Counted from the stretch's first letter, positions 1 through 8,482 are shown. The stretch: 54,722 nucleotides of DNA from Pseudomonadota bacterium (GCA_026388315.1 JAPLKA010000072.1:1-54722), one strand, 5' to 3'. Notes: a model not told the origin generated them from the sequence alone. Made by a program: numbers and translations.

Positions 1-140
1 AGCCGGAGAGAATGCCTGTTACCTGCTCCTGGCATTTATCTCACTGAAGATGGAGATGAACTGGAGAACAACGAAAATAGGGAAGGTACGTCCTAATTTG
101 CCCCTCTATAAAAAATTTACACAATTATGTTGACAGTACC
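1..140 (+). mobile_element. right end of a probable IS256-like (Mutator-type) insertion sequence
   Basis: The window opens inside this element. It holds the last 43 codons of a transposase-like frame followed by a short tail. The tail, around 114-140, resembles the terminal repeats I associate with Mutator-type IS elements (TTTACACAATTATG followed by TTGACAGTACC). The flanking radical SAM gene loses homology exactly at about position 140/141, as expected if the element inserted there. Assignment to IS256 is from memory of the family pattern and is tentative. The other end and any target-site duplication lie outside the window. Confidence 0.42.
2..133 (+). CDS. transposase, C-terminal fragment (cut by window edge)
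   Basis: An open frame runs in from the window edge and stops with TGA at 131-133. The 43 visible residues contain ENACYLLLAFISLKMEMNWR and then KIGKVRPNLPLYKKF. This pattern of a hydrophobic helix, a tryptophan-containing basic stretch and a short tail resembles C-termini of Mutator-type transposases. The catalytic DDE residues would lie upstream and cannot be seen. A second open frame (1-102) overlaps it but reads less like a protein. Treat the family name as a suggestion. Confidence 0.4.
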   Translation, partial: AGENACYLLLAFISLKMEMNWRTTKIGKVRPNLPLYKKFTQLC

Positions 141-433
141 GGCGATTCAACATGGCTAAGTTCTTCATCGAGTTTTTCGCGGGAGATGCCATATCTCCTG
201 AGGGTTTTTCTTATGCCTTTTAATGATTCCGGTTTTCGGACCCTTTCCTTGATAAAAGGCGCCCTTCCGTCTGCCTTCCTTTTTTCCTCAACCACATCGA
301 GACAGTCGATAAGTTTTATATCAATGTTGTTTTTTCTCAACACGCTTCCAAGATAAAGCAGGCCCATAGGGGTTGACCAGAAATTATATGCAGCAAAGTC
401 ATAGATGTATGGGTTAATGAGAAGCGCTTTCAT
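125..433 (-). pseudogene. B12-binding radical SAM protein, N-terminal fragment truncated by an insertion
   Basis: The 102 residues begin MKALLINPYIYDFAAYNFWS and continue with a GLLYLGSVLR segment. This is the usual start of cobalamin-binding-domain radical SAM proteins, which are normally several hundred residues long. The CxxxCxxC cluster-binding motif would come much later and is absent. The sequence follows the family as far as SHVESP (around position 141) and then ends in four unrelated residues and a stop. These last codons belong to the adjoining insertion element. The gene is therefore broken and probably non-functional. It lies 38 bases downstream of the rhomboid gene on the same strand, with a parS-type site between them. 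Confidence 0.75.
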
Positions 434-448
434 GGTTACAATATTTTA

Positions 449-464
449 TGTTTCACGTGAAACG
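449..464. promoter_or_regulatory. parS-type ParB binding site 1
   Basis: The 16-mer TGTTTCACGTGAAACG matches the widely conserved bacterial parS consensus (TGTTTCACGTGAAACA) at 15 of 16 positions, including the whole 14-bp palindromic core. It sits in the short intergenic space between the rhomboid gene and the truncated radical SAM gene. ParB spreads from such sites to organise and segregate the chromosome origin region. A second copy with the identical 16 bases occurs at 7894-7909. Confidence 0.85.
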
Positions 465-471
465 CCGGGGG

Positions 472-1146
472 CTATTTCCGGCGAGCTATTGGACGAACTG
501 TGGGGCGAAAGAGCTTGATCGACAGCAACCCGAAAATAAAACCGCCAATATGCGCATACCATGCAACACCTTCTCCGTTTGAGAAAAGAAGCTGGATGAG
601 AAACCATACAGAAAGGAGAAGGATAGCGGGAATCTCAACAACTTTTATAAATATGATTATAAACAACACGGTTTTTATTTTTGCGTAAGGGAAAAGAAGA
701 AGGTATGCGCCGAGTATCCCCGATACAGCGCCGCTGGCGCCAATCATGGGAATGTTCGAGGACGGATCGTATAAAAACTGAAAAATAGCTGCAGTTATGC
801 CGGAAAGAAGATAAAAGAGAACAAATTTCTTATGACCAATGGCATCTTCTACGTTGTTACCAAAAATCCAGAGATAGAGCATGTTTCCTGCTAAATGAAA
901 AATACCGCCGTGGAGAAACATGGATGTAAAAATCGTTAATATATTGTAAGGCAGTAATTCGTGGCGGTTAGTTATTGCCATAGACAATTCCTGCGGGACC
1001 AGACCATAATACTTATATATGGTATGGCTATCGATGCCCCCAAAAGCAAGCTTCTGCCACAAAAAAATTAATATATTTACAAAGATAACGCTTATTGTTA
1101 TAATGGGAAAGGTTCGAGACGGTATATTATCTTTTATGGGGATCAT
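472..1146 (-). CDS. rhomboid family intramembrane serine protease
   Basis: This is a multi-pass inner-membrane serine protease that cleaves transmembrane segments of substrate proteins. The product has about six hydrophobic segments. The catalytic serine lies in GASGAVSG (GxSG motif) and the partner histidine in YAHIGGFIFG near the C-terminus. An HxxxN-type region (HLAGNMLYLWIFG) follows the second segment. Length (224 residues) is typical of the compact bacterial rhomboids. I start at the ATG at 1146 (MIPIKDNIPSRTFP), the standard beginning of this family. A GTG six codons upstream (1164) is possible. Its substrate is unknown. It is divergent from galT. Confidence 0.9.
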   Translation of the reverse strand: MIPIKDNIPSRTFPIITISVIFVNILIFLWQKLAFGGIDSHTIYKYYGLVPQELSMAITNRHELLPYNILTIFTSMFLHGGIFHLAGNMLYLWIFGNNVEDAIGHKKFVLFYLLSGITAAIFQFLYDPSSNIPMIGASGAVSGILGAYLLLFPYAKIKTVLFIIIFIKVVEIPAILLLSVWFLIQLLFSNGEGVAWYAHIGGFIFGLLSIKLFRPTVRPIARRK

Positions 1147-1212
1147 TGACGTATTACTTACCACGTGTTGTACACCAAGTCAAAGCTATAGATATAAGAG
1201 ACGGAGACGTGT

Positions 1213-2214
1213 ATGCCAGAACTGAGAAAAGACCCTATTATAAACAGGTGGGTCATTATTTCAACGGAAAGAGGAAAAAGGCCAGTTTTTTTTGGTGAGG
1301 AAACTCCACCTCAAAAGGCTGGTATGTGTCCTCTGTGTCCAGGCAACGAAAACATGACGCCTCCCGAGGTGTATGCCGTCAGGGCTGACTATGCACCACC
1401 AAACAGCCCTAACTGGACATTGAGGGTGGTCCCGAATAAATTTCCTGCCTTGAGGATTGAAGGGAATCTCAACAAAGAAGGTGTTGGGCTTTACGACAGA
1501 ATGAATGGTGTCGGTGCCCACGAGGTCATTGTGGAAACGCCAATCCACGGGCAAACCTTGTCGGGCATGGACGTGCACGGCATACAGAACGTTTTTATTG
1601 CAAGCAGGGAGAGGGTTCTCGATCTGGCAAATGACAAGCGATTCAGATATGTAATGGTTTTTAAGAATCATGGTTCTATAGCAGGCGCTTCACTTGATCA
1701 TTCACACTCACAACTGATAGCCCTTCCAATTGTTCCACGTAGAGTTACGGAAGAGATAAATGGCGGTCTGGCCTATTATAAATATAAGGACAGATGTGTA
1801 TTCTGCGACATAATAGCACAAGAAAAAGATGATAACGTAAGGGTAGTCATAGAAAATGAAAATTTTATTGCACTCTCACCGTATGCATCCCGATTTCCTT
1901 TTGAGATATGGATTTTGCCAAAGAAACACGAGCCATATTTTGCCCTTCATAAAAGGGTGGACAACTATCATGATATCTCCGAGATACTTTTAGTTATTTT
2001 AAAAAAATACGATAAGGTTCTTAATTCACCTCCTTACAATTTTATGATCCATACAACACCATTTGGTAACGGTGATATGCAACACTATCACTGGCATATG
2101 GAAATCATACCAAGGCTGACAAAAATGGCAGGGTTCGAATGGGGAACCGGTTTTTACATAAACCCCACACCACCCGAAGAGGCTACGGCATACCTTAAAG
2201 AAACCAATATTTAG
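1213..2214 (+). CDS. galT: galactose-1-phosphate uridylyltransferase
   Basis: This enzyme exchanges UDP between UDP-glucose and galactose-1-phosphate (Leloir pathway); some bacterial members act on other sugar phosphates. The 333 residues carry the zinc cysteines C39 and C42 in CPLCPGNE. The active-site histidine triad motif is HSHSQ at about 163-167, where the second histidine is the uridylylated nucleophile. A second CxxC pair (CVFCDI) starts the C-terminal domain. The ATG at 1213 follows a GGAGA ribosome site. The gene lies nine bases before glgA, so it may supply or use sugar nucleotides for glycogen-type storage. An ADP-glucose phosphorylase activity is an alternative in this family. Confidence 0.9.
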   Translation: MPELRKDPIINRWVIISTERGKRPVFFGEETPPQKAGMCPLCPGNENMTPPEVYAVRADYAPPNSPNWTLRVVPNKFPALRIEGNLNKEGVGLYDRMNGVGAHEVIVETPIHGQTLSGMDVHGIQNVFIASRERVLDLANDKRFRYVMVFKNHGSIAGASLDHSHSQLIALPIVPRRVTEEINGGLAYYKYKDRCVFCDIIAQEKDDNVRVVIENENFIALSPYASRFPFEIWILPKKHEPYFALHKRVDNYHDISEILLVILKKYDKVLNSPPYNFMIHTTPFGNGDMQHYHWHMEIIPRLTKMAGFEWGTGFYINPTPPEEATAYLKETNI

Positions 2215-2223
2215 GAGGTTACA

Positions 2224-3681
2224 ATGAATGTCTTGATAGCATCTCCTGAGGTTTTTCCTTTTATAAAAACCGGTGGTCTTGCCGATGTGACCGGCTCACT
2301 TCCCAAGACCTTAAAAAAAATGGGTGCAGACGTAAGGGTTATCCTGCCGAAGCATAAGAACATTGAGGAGCAGGGGTTTCCCATGAGATACAAGAATTAT
2401 AAGTTTTCCTGTCCCATATCGCAGGGGTTTGTTGACGGCGAGATTGTCGAAAGCGAATATGATGGCGTAACAGCTTACCTTGTGGAAAAGGATGAATATT
2501 ACTACAGGGATTATCTGTACAGTACGCCCGATGGTGACTATCTTGATAATGCAGAGCGATTTGTCTTTTTTGCAAAAAGCATTTTAGAGGCCATTAAGGT
2601 AACAGGGTTTGTTCCCGACGTTCTCCACTGTAATGACTGGGAAACGGCCTTGGCGCCCGTGTTTTTAAAGACAACATACAAGGATGACCCTGTTTTAAAA
2701 GACATTGCAACATTGTTTACTATCCACAACCTCGGGTATCAGGGTATTTTCTGGCAGTATGACCTGCACCTTTTGAATATCGGATGGGAATATTTTACAC
2801 CGGATTATATCGAATATTTTGGAAAGATTAACTTCTTAAAAGGCGGGATAGTTTTTTCAGACATAATCAACACAGTAAGCAAAAAATACAGCGAAGAAAT
2901 CCAGACTGAAGAATTTGGAGATGGTCTCGACGGTATCCTTCGGACAAGAAAGAAAGACCTTTTCGGTATCATCAACGGGATTGACTACGAGGATTGGAAC
3001 CCGGACAAGGACCCTTATATACCGGCACATTACAACGCTGGTAATATTAAAGACAAGGGGCTATGCAAAAAAGCACTTCAGGAGGCTTTTGGTTTACCAC
3101 CCAACGGAAATGTCCCCCTCATAGCTACCATATCAAGACTTGCTGATCAAAAAGGTTTCGACCTTATCGCCTCTTCGCTTGAAGAAATGTTGTCTTACGG
3201 AACTCAATACGTTGTTCTTGGGACGGGGGAGAGGAGATACCACGATATCTTCACAGAATTATCCAAAAAATTTCCAAGCTCATTCGGGATCAAGATTGCC
3301 TATGATAACGGGCTTGCCCATCTTATTGAAGCGGGTGCAGACATGTTCCTGATGCCCTCAAAGTATGAACCGTGCGGCTTGAACCAGTTGTACAGCTTGA
3401 AATACGGAACCGTGCCAGTCGTGAGAGGCGTCGGCGGCCTTGAGGATACGATCATAGACTATACAGAAGCGCCTGACAAAGGCACAGGATTCAAGTTCTA
3501 CAAATACTCCGAAGACGAAATGCTCGACGCAATCAAAAGGGCATTGAATATATACAATACACAAGATGCCTGGCGCTCTCTTGTCAAAAGGTGTATGAAT
3601 GAAGATTTTTCATGGCAAAGATCAGCGAAAGAGTATTTAGAATTATATAAAAAAGCTATTGAAAAGCATGAATCCCGTTGA
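2224..3681 (+). CDS. glgA: glycogen synthase (ADP-glucose type)
   Basis: This is a GT5 family glycosyltransferase that extends alpha-1,4-glucan from ADP-glucose. The N-terminal KTGGLADVTGSLPK (residues about 16-29) is the ADP-glucose binding signature. The C-terminal KYEPCGLNQLYSLKYG segment contains the conserved glutamate and cysteine of the catalytic cleft. At 485 residues it has the normal full length. An AGGAGG ribosome site precedes the ATG. Its 3' end overlaps the start of the sensor kinase gene by 14 bases, so carbohydrate storage and signalling genes are co-transcribed. Confidence 0.95.
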   Translation: MNVLIASPEVFPFIKTGGLADVTGSLPKTLKKMGADVRVILPKHKNIEEQGFPMRYKNYKFSCPISQGFVDGEIVESEYDGVTAYLVEKDEYYYRDYLYSTPDGDYLDNAERFVFFAKSILEAIKVTGFVPDVLHCNDWETALAPVFLKTTYKDDPVLKDIATLFTIHNLGYQGIFWQYDLHLLNIGWEYFTPDYIEYFGKINFLKGGIVFSDIINTVSKKYSEEIQTEEFGDGLDGILRTRKKDLFGIINGIDYEDWNPDKDPYIPAHYNAGNIKDKGLCKKALQEAFGLPPNGNVPLIATISRLADQKGFDLIASSLEEMLSYGTQYVVLGTGERRYHDIFTELSKKFPSSFGIKIAYDNGLAHLIEAGADMFLMPSKYEPCGLNQLYSLKYGTVPVVRGVGGLEDTIIDYTEAPDKGTGFKFYKYSEDEMLDAIKRALNIYNTQDAWRSLVKRCMNEDFSWQRSAKEYLELYKKAIEKHESR

Positions 3682-5404
3682 ACTTCTTGGGAATATCATA
3701 GAAGTATCACATTCGAACCTCGAAATAACGTCGAGGATTAAAACAGTTCTTAGCATAATGTCCCAGGGTATGGATTTTGATGAGGCGATTGTTTTTACTT
3801 CTGACCAGGACAAACGGCTTACCTGCAAGTTCAAAAACCCAAAAAGCATGCTTTATAAAATCTTAGACAGGTATAGATGTTATGTTGGTGAAGGTATTAT
3901 CGGGAGCGTGGCCCAGAAAAGAATACCGCAATATTATAACAACAAAAACATACCGCCAAGATTTGGCTGTCTTTTTTATCCGGAACTTGACAGCTTAGTT
4001 GAAAAATACAAAGTCTTTGCGTTCCTCCCCTTGTCAGACGACAGCTATATTTATGGTGTCTTGGTGCTGTGCTCTTCCGGCAGGCGTTTTATAACAGACG
4101 CGGAAAAGATCCTTCTTTCCATAATCTCGCGTGAGATAGGCGGCGTGTTAAGGATAAACGATCTACTCCTTTCCTCAAAAAAGAGGATTAGCGAGCTTGC
4201 AACCCTTTCGGAACTTGGCAAGACACTTTCCTCAAACGTGGAACCGCAAATCCTATTAAAAGACATTGGACTGATTATTGCGAAGTCACTCAATGCACTA
4301 TTCGTAACAATAAAATTAGATCATGTTTTCTTAAGGGCTGAACCTCAAAGATATACGTATGGAATTCTGGACCAGCCAATTGAAAATTACGTAAACGAAT
4401 TAGAACAGGAAGCCTTGCGGCAGAAAAAGACAGTATCACTGAGGAACCATGGCCAGGTGGAAGACGATATTTCTTCAAAATACTCCCTTTATGCAACACC
4501 CATAATGTCGAAAAACAGGATTCTCGGAACGATAACAATATGCGGCGGAAGATCGCAGAGAGATTATGCCTTTGAGGAGAACAGCAGGTACCTTATAAAC
4601 ACTTTTGCAAACTATATAGCTAACGGGCTGGAAAACACCTTATTAAACACAAAGCTGAAGGATGTTATAAAAGATTTAAATAATGCTCAAAAAAGAATAA
4701 TTGATCAGGAAAAATTCAAAAGTCTTGGGGAAATGACGGCAAATATAGCGCATGAAATTAAAAACCCTCTTGTAGTCATTGGTGGTTTTACGAAGAGGCT
4801 TGCAAAGAAGATGTGTATAGATCAAACTGAAAGCAGGTACATAGATATTATAACCAATGAGGTTTCGAGATTGGAGTCTATTCTCAACGATGTATTGAAT
4901 TACGTAAAAGACACGCCAGTGCCTGACGAAACATGCAGTATGAATGATTGTGTTGACGAGGTTCTTTACCTCTTCTCGTCCGACACAACATGGGACCACA
5001 TGCGGGTATTAAAAAATTATGATAAAAATTTGCCGCCCGTACCCTGTGATATACAGCAGATTAAGCAAGTTTTTATCAATATCATTATCAATGCCCATGA
5101 AGCCATGAATGGCGAAGGAACAATAACAATTAATACGGAAAAAACAATAATGGACAACAAACAGTTTGTGGTTGTTTCCATAGCTGATACGGGCGGAGGG
5201 ATAAACCCTTCTGTGATAGACAACATCTTTAACCCGTTTTTTACAACGAAAGAGAGGGGGACGGGCTTGGGGCTTGCCATCTCGAATAAAATTATCCTTA
5301 ATCACGACGGAAAAATTGAAATTGAAAATGTGGCAGGGAAGGGAGCAACATTTTTTGTTTATCTTCCTGTAAAAAATCATACAAACAGAGAGGAGCTATT
5401 ATGA
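3668..5404 (+). CDS. GAF-domain sensor histidine kinase
   Basis: The product is a soluble sensor kinase with no predicted membrane segments. Two GAF-like regions (residues about 20-165 and 180-330) precede a short coiled linker. The HisKA segment contains the phosphorylated histidine in ANIAHEIKNPL (about residue 362). The ATPase domain shows the N-box (INAHEA), G1 (ADTGGG) and G2 (GTGLGLAI) motifs. I prefer the ATG at 3668; a TTG three codons earlier is possible. It overlaps glgA upstream and the receiver gene downstream (ATGA overlap), so kinase and receiver form a pair. The signal is unknown. Confidence 0.9.
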   Translation: MNPVELLGNIIEVSHSNLEITSRIKTVLSIMSQGMDFDEAIVFTSDQDKRLTCKFKNPKSMLYKILDRYRCYVGEGIIGSVAQKRIPQYYNNKNIPPRFGCLFYPELDSLVEKYKVFAFLPLSDDSYIYGVLVLCSSGRRFITDAEKILLSIISREIGGVLRINDLLLSSKKRISELATLSELGKTLSSNVEPQILLKDIGLIIAKSLNALFVTIKLDHVFLRAEPQRYTYGILDQPIENYVNELEQEALRQKKTVSLRNHGQVEDDISSKYSLYATPIMSKNRILGTITICGGRSQRDYAFEENSRYLINTFANYIANGLENTLLNTKLKDVIKDLNNAQKRIIDQEKFKSLGEMTANIAHEIKNPLVVIGGFTKRLAKKMCIDQTESRYIDIITNEVSRLESILNDVLNYVKDTPVPDETCSMNDCVDEVLYLFSSDTTWDHMRVLKNYDKNLPPVPCDIQQIKQVFINIIINAHEAMNGEGTITINTEKTIMDNKQFVVVSIADTGGGINPSVIDNIFNPFFTTKERGTGLGLAISNKIILNHDGKIEIENVAGKGATFFVYLPVKNHTNREELL

Positions 5405-5760
5405 ATGGTATAAAAATATTGGTAGTTGATGATGAGGAAAATATTCGATTCCTCCTCAAGGAAGAGCTTGAAGATGAGGGGTACCTGGTGGAGCTGGCTT
5501 CCAATGGTTTTGAAGCCATCGATAAAGTAAAGGGCACAAAATTTGATGTTATCGTCATGGACATCAAGATGCCCGGGATGGACGGTATCCAGGCACTAAA
5601 CGAGATAAAAAACATGATTAAAGAACAGCCAGTCATCTTGTGCTCTGCCTACGGAGAGTTCAAACAGGATTTTTCGAGTTGGATCTCAGATGCGTATGTG
5701 GTTAAATCAGCAGATACCAGCGAGTTGAAACAGACGATAAAGAACATATTGAACACCTAA
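5401..5760 (+). CDS. single-domain response regulator (CheY-like receiver)
   Basis: The 119 residues form one receiver domain without an output domain. The acidic pair follows ILVVDDEEN (D10, D11), the phosphoacceptor is D54 in VIVMDIKMPG, and the conserved lysine is in YVVKSADT near residue 102. It is translated from an ATG overlapping the stop codon of the upstream kinase, so it is the natural partner of that kinase. Without an output domain it must act by protein contact or phosphotransfer, as in Spo0F or CheY. Its target is not visible here. Confidence 0.92.
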   Translation: MNGIKILVVDDEENIRFLLKEELEDEGYLVELASNGFEAIDKVKGTKFDVIVMDIKMPGMDGIQALNEIKNMIKEQPVILCSAYGEFKQDFSSWISDAYVVKSADTSELKQTIKNILNT

Positions 5761-5893
5761 TACAACGATACACAATATGTGTTCATCGGGACCTGCTTAG
5801 TTTTTTCAATTTCCCCGTTTAGCTCTGTGTCTACCGAATTGATTTCATGAATGACGGCGAAACGCCACAGGCATATAATTGTCACCAAATACC

Positions 5894-5922
5894 TTGATAT
5901 TGTGAGAGAGTTAGAATAGTAT
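5894..5922 (+). promoter_or_regulatory. probable promoter of tRNA-Ala
   Basis: TTGATA (5894-5899) and TAGTAT (5917-5922) are separated by 17 bases, giving a start about seven bases downstream, close to the tRNA at 5933. The preceding stretch 5761-5890 shows no gene or clear terminator. Confidence 0.5.
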
Positions 5923-5932
5923 TATTAGAAGC

Positions 5933-6007
5933 GGGGGTGTAGCTCAGAGGGAGAGCATCTCGTTCGCAACGAGAGGGTCGTGGGTTCGAATCCCATCACC
6001 TCCACCA
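5933..6007 (+). tRNA. tRNA-Ala (anticodon CGC)
   Basis: A full cloverleaf can be drawn. The acceptor arm GGGGGTG pairs with CACCTCC and includes the G3-U70 pair that identifies alanine tRNAs. The D stem is GCTC/GAGC. The anticodon stem TCTCG/CGAGA carries the loop TTCGCAA with anticodon CGC. The T arm is GTGGG-TTCGAAT-CCCAT. The discriminator base is A and the terminal CCA (6005-6007) is encoded. Confidence 0.96.
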
Positions 6008-6040
6008 AGCAAAGCGGGGCGAGACAGTCTTTTAATTAGT

Positions 6041-6070
6041 TTGACTTTGTTGTCAAATATGACTTATAAT
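6041..6070 (+). promoter_or_regulatory. sigma70-type promoter abutting the lipoprotein start codon
   Basis: TTGACT (6041-6046) and a perfect TATAAT (6065-6070) are separated by 18 bases. Transcription would start about seven bases downstream, at or next to the ATG at 6078. No ribosome binding site lies between, so the mRNA is probably leaderless. Confidence 0.7.
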
Positions 6071-6077
6071 CAGCGAA

Positions 6078-7331
6078 ATGCGTAAAATTTTTCTGCTTTT
6101 ATTAATTTTTATATTCGCTTCATGCAGTTATTTACCTTTTACAAAAAAGAAGGATGATGCTGCTGCCCCCAAAGACACGGGCACCAAAAAAACAGCAAAA
6201 ACAGATAAAAAAGCTGAAAAAATAGAAAAAATAGAGGAAAAAGACCCCAAGCCAGGCGATATAAAAGTGATCGATGGTGTGGAGTATATTTATACAAGCA
6301 ACAGGAAATATATGCTCACGCCTTATGAGCCAGAGTATGTTTGGATAAGAAAGGATCAATTTACCCCTCGTATGGGCGAGGCATTGCTATCGGGAGGCAC
6401 CGCATCGAAAAAAGAAAGAGACGAGATGGAAAAGCGGATTGCCAAGCTTGAAGAAGATCTCAAAAAGAAAGGAATTGCGCCATACATGGTCTACCCGCAA
6501 CAGATGGGGGCCATGCCTTCCGGGATGGGCTTTATGCCGTCATTTCCCCTAATTGCTTTTAATTACCCGTCACCCAAAATGAAGAGAAGGGTCATCGTAA
6601 TACCCTTTGTTGATCAATCCAATTACAAAGAAGAGGGTCTTGGCGAGCTGGCCACAAGAAGGCTCATATCGAGACTTGAAAATACAAATGCAATAATTTG
6701 TGTTGATCCTAATGTTATAAATATTCAGGGTGTACTCACTGATCCAGCTAATCTTAAAATGCTGAACGAGCTTTATGGCATTCAGGCTGTTATCAAGGGG
6801 GCACTTTCTGATGTATATACGAGCTCGTCAAAAATAGAGGGCAAAGAAGAAAGGCAAACCTCATTCGCGATGTCGAAAATATCTCTCGAGGTTTACAATA
6901 CCGACACAAGCACTATATTGAAACAGCTTTCAGGGAGAAACCCCATCTCTCTCACAAGAGAAAAGGGCGACATGAGTACGGAAAAGTCGAAAATGAAGGC
7001 CATTGACCTGTCTATCGAGATTATTGCTGAAGACCTTCTCAAGGCTATACTGACATTGGATTGGCACGGACGAATTGCATCCATCGAAAGCGGTAAGGTT
7101 TACATAAATGCAGGTCGACTGTCCGGTTTAGAAAAAGGCAGCACACTTGAAGTGTACTCTATAGGTGAGCAGGTAATAGATGCCAGAACAAAAACCCCTC
7201 TTGGTATGATCAAGGGCAATTTTAAGGGAGAACTTGAGGTGGCTGAGCTGTTTGGCGTAGATGCAAGCTGGGCAAAAATCAAAAAGGGTGGAAACTTTTC
7301 ACCTACCGATCTTGTTTACTTTCAGAAATAA
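6078..7331 (+). CDS. CsgG/FlgT-like lipoprotein
   Basis: The N-terminus is a lipoprotein signal with lipobox FASC (cysteine 16), followed by a long lysine-rich linker (residues 25-60) and a short coiled region near 110-130. The stretch from RRVIVIPFVDQSNYKEEGLG resembles the CsgG-like fold that opens many secretion-linked lipoproteins. The last 90 residues (from about 325) contain GRIASIESGKVYINAGRLSG and look like the FlgT C-terminal beta domain. It is likely an outer-membrane lipoprotein of an assembly or transport complex, but no partner gene is adjacent. The start sits directly behind a promoter, without a ribosome site. Confidence 0.7.
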   Translation: MRKIFLLLLIFIFASCSYLPFTKKKDDAAAPKDTGTKKTAKTDKKAEKIEKIEEKDPKPGDIKVIDGVEYIYTSNRKYMLTPYEPEYVWIRKDQFTPRMGEALLSGGTASKKERDEMEKRIAKLEEDLKKKGIAPYMVYPQQMGAMPSGMGFMPSFPLIAFNYPSPKMKRRVIVIPFVDQSNYKEEGLGELATRRLISRLENTNAIICVDPNVINIQGVLTDPANLKMLNELYGIQAVIKGALSDVYTSSSKIEGKEERQTSFAMSKISLEVYNTDTSTILKQLSGRNPISLTREKGDMSTEKSKMKAIDLSIEIIAEDLLKAILTLDWHGRIASIESGKVYINAGRLSGLEKGSTLEVYSIGEQVIDARTKTPLGMIKGNFKGELEVAELFGVDASWAKIKKGGNFSPTDLVYFQK

Positions 7332-7356
7332 ACATTTTAGCAATCAGTGAATACCG

Positions 7357-7923
7357 TTACCTTACGAGTTGGAGCACGGCCTTGAATTCGTCAGTCCCGG
7401 CTTTTTGGAGGAGTTCGTAGATAAACATCTCGGTAGATGTAATAACTGCTCCGGCACGACCCATTCTCTCTAAAGCAACACGACAGTTTTCGGGCGTCCG
7501 TGACGACACAGCATCACTTATTATGTGAACATTTAAATCAGGCAATGCATATAGCGCTGTTTGAGTTACACAGATATGAGCTTCAACGCCGGTCACGATC
7601 AATGTTTTTTTCCCTGTTTTTTCTATCTCGTCTGAAAATTCTTTACAGAAGAAGCAGTTAAAATGGACTTTACTGATAGCCTGAACATGGGAAAGTCCCT
7701 TGCGTACCTCGGGGATCGTAAGACCAAGCCTTGTCTGTTCTGTTAATATAACCGGCATTCCGATAATTTGGGCAAAATTCGAAAGCTTGATCACATTTTC
7801 GACAACCCTTTCCTTATTTGAAATAACCGGGACCAATTTTTCCTGAACGTCAATGACAACAAGCACACAATCTTCCCTTGTAATTAAACACTGTGTTTCA
7901 CGTGAAACGCCAGACATGAACAA
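7357..7923 (-). CDS. isochorismatase-family cysteine hydrolase
   Basis: This is a cytoplasmic hydrolase of the isochorismatase/nicotinamidase fold. The catalytic triad is visible: aspartate in VVIDVQEKL, lysine in AISKVHFNCF and cysteine in VTGVEAHICVTQT, with the usual cis-peptide before it. At 188 residues it matches YcaC-type members, whose substrate is generally unknown. The first codons are unusual because VSRET is read from a parS-type site (7894-7909). The homologous part begins only after it (LITREDCVLVVID). The ATG at 7923 has a GGGAGG ribosome site. Confidence 0.88.
   Translation of the reverse strand: MFMSGVSRETQCLITREDCVLVVIDVQEKLVPVISNKERVVENVIKLSNFAQIIGMPVILTEQTRLGLTIPEVRKGLSHVQAISKVHFNCFFCKEFSDEIEKTGKKTLIVTGVEAHICVTQTALYALPDLNVHIISDAVSSRTPENCRVALERMGRAGAVITSTEMFIYELLQKAGTDEFKAVLQLVR
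7894..7909. promoter_or_regulatory. parS-type ParB binding site 2 (inside a coding sequence)
   Basis: The same 16-mer as at 449-464 (TGTTTCACGTGAAACG) lies at codons about 5-10 of the isochorismatase gene. It matches the parS consensus at 15 of 16 positions. Sites inside coding sequence are common for parS. Two identical sites about 7.4 kb apart suggest a parS cluster and proximity to the replication origin. Confidence 0.85.
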
Positions 7924-7944
7924 CCTCCCAAAACAACAAAAATA

Positions 7945-7992
7945 GTCTATTACCGGGGCTCACGTCGCCCCCTCTCACTCCTGGTGTGAGCT
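7945..7992 (-). repeat. intergenic two-hairpin element, copy 1
   Basis: Read on the minus strand, AGCTCACACCAGGAGTGAG forms a CTCAC/GTGAG hairpin. It is followed by a purine-rich AGAGGGGGCGAC and then AGCCCCGGTAATAGA. The same ordered blocks occur at 52199-52333, where extra sequence separates them. It fills the gap between the flavodoxin and isochorismatase genes. I do not recognise it as a known riboswitch. Confidence 0.5.
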
Positions 7993-8482
7993 AAAGAGAC
8001 GTTTTCATTAATTTTGCAACCAACAATGCTACACGCTTGCCCAATTTCCGGGCATTGACAATCGTTTTTTCATCAGGCTTTCCCGTGCACGAAATACCAT
8101 AGTGGCCTGTTGCATCTAAAGGGTCTCCAACTATGATCATGCCATAGATGAGCAGCGCCTGGATTATGGACATCATGGTTGTCTCTTTGCCACCCGATTG
8201 GTCCCCGGATGTGGCAAATGCGGCGCCTATCTTGTTGCCCATTTGTTTACGAAGACCTACAAATTTATCAAAGACTTGTTTTAGCTCCGCAGCCATACCG
8301 CCAAAATATACAGGAGAACCGGCTATAATGCCGCCCGAAGACAGTAAATCATCCTTTGTCACATCCGCTACCGACTTGAGAAGACAGTTGACATCGGGGA
8401 CTTCTTTTACCCCGTTTGCTATCTCTTCAGCCAATTTTTTCGTATTTCCCGACCGCGAATAATAGATTACAAGCACTTGCAT
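7991..8482 (-). CDS. flavodoxin/NAD(P)H:quinone oxidoreductase-like flavoprotein
   Basis: The 163 residues start MQVLVIYYSRSGNTKKLAEE, the FMN phosphate-binding loop of the flavodoxin fold. GSPVYFGGMA and FATSGDQSGGKETTM supply the other flavin-contact loops, as in WrbA-type proteins. It probably transfers electrons from NAD(P)H or a reduced donor to quinones or another acceptor in the cytoplasm. A GGAGGG ribosome site precedes the ATG. It follows a small exported protein gene on the same strand and precedes the isochorismatase gene. Confidence 0.88.
   Translation of the reverse strand: MQVLVIYYSRSGNTKKLAEEIANGVKEVPDVNCLLKSVADVTKDDLLSSGGIIAGSPVYFGGMAAELKQVFDKFVGLRKQMGNKIGAAFATSGDQSGGKETTMMSIIQALLIYGMIIVGDPLDATGHYGISCTGKPDEKTIVNARKLGKRVALLVAKLMKTSL

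Noticed and set aside
1-102. Alternative plus-strand frame ending at 102
   Set aside because: The overlapping frame ending at 133 has a more protein-like sequence that fits a transposase C-terminus; the acidic alternative has no match.
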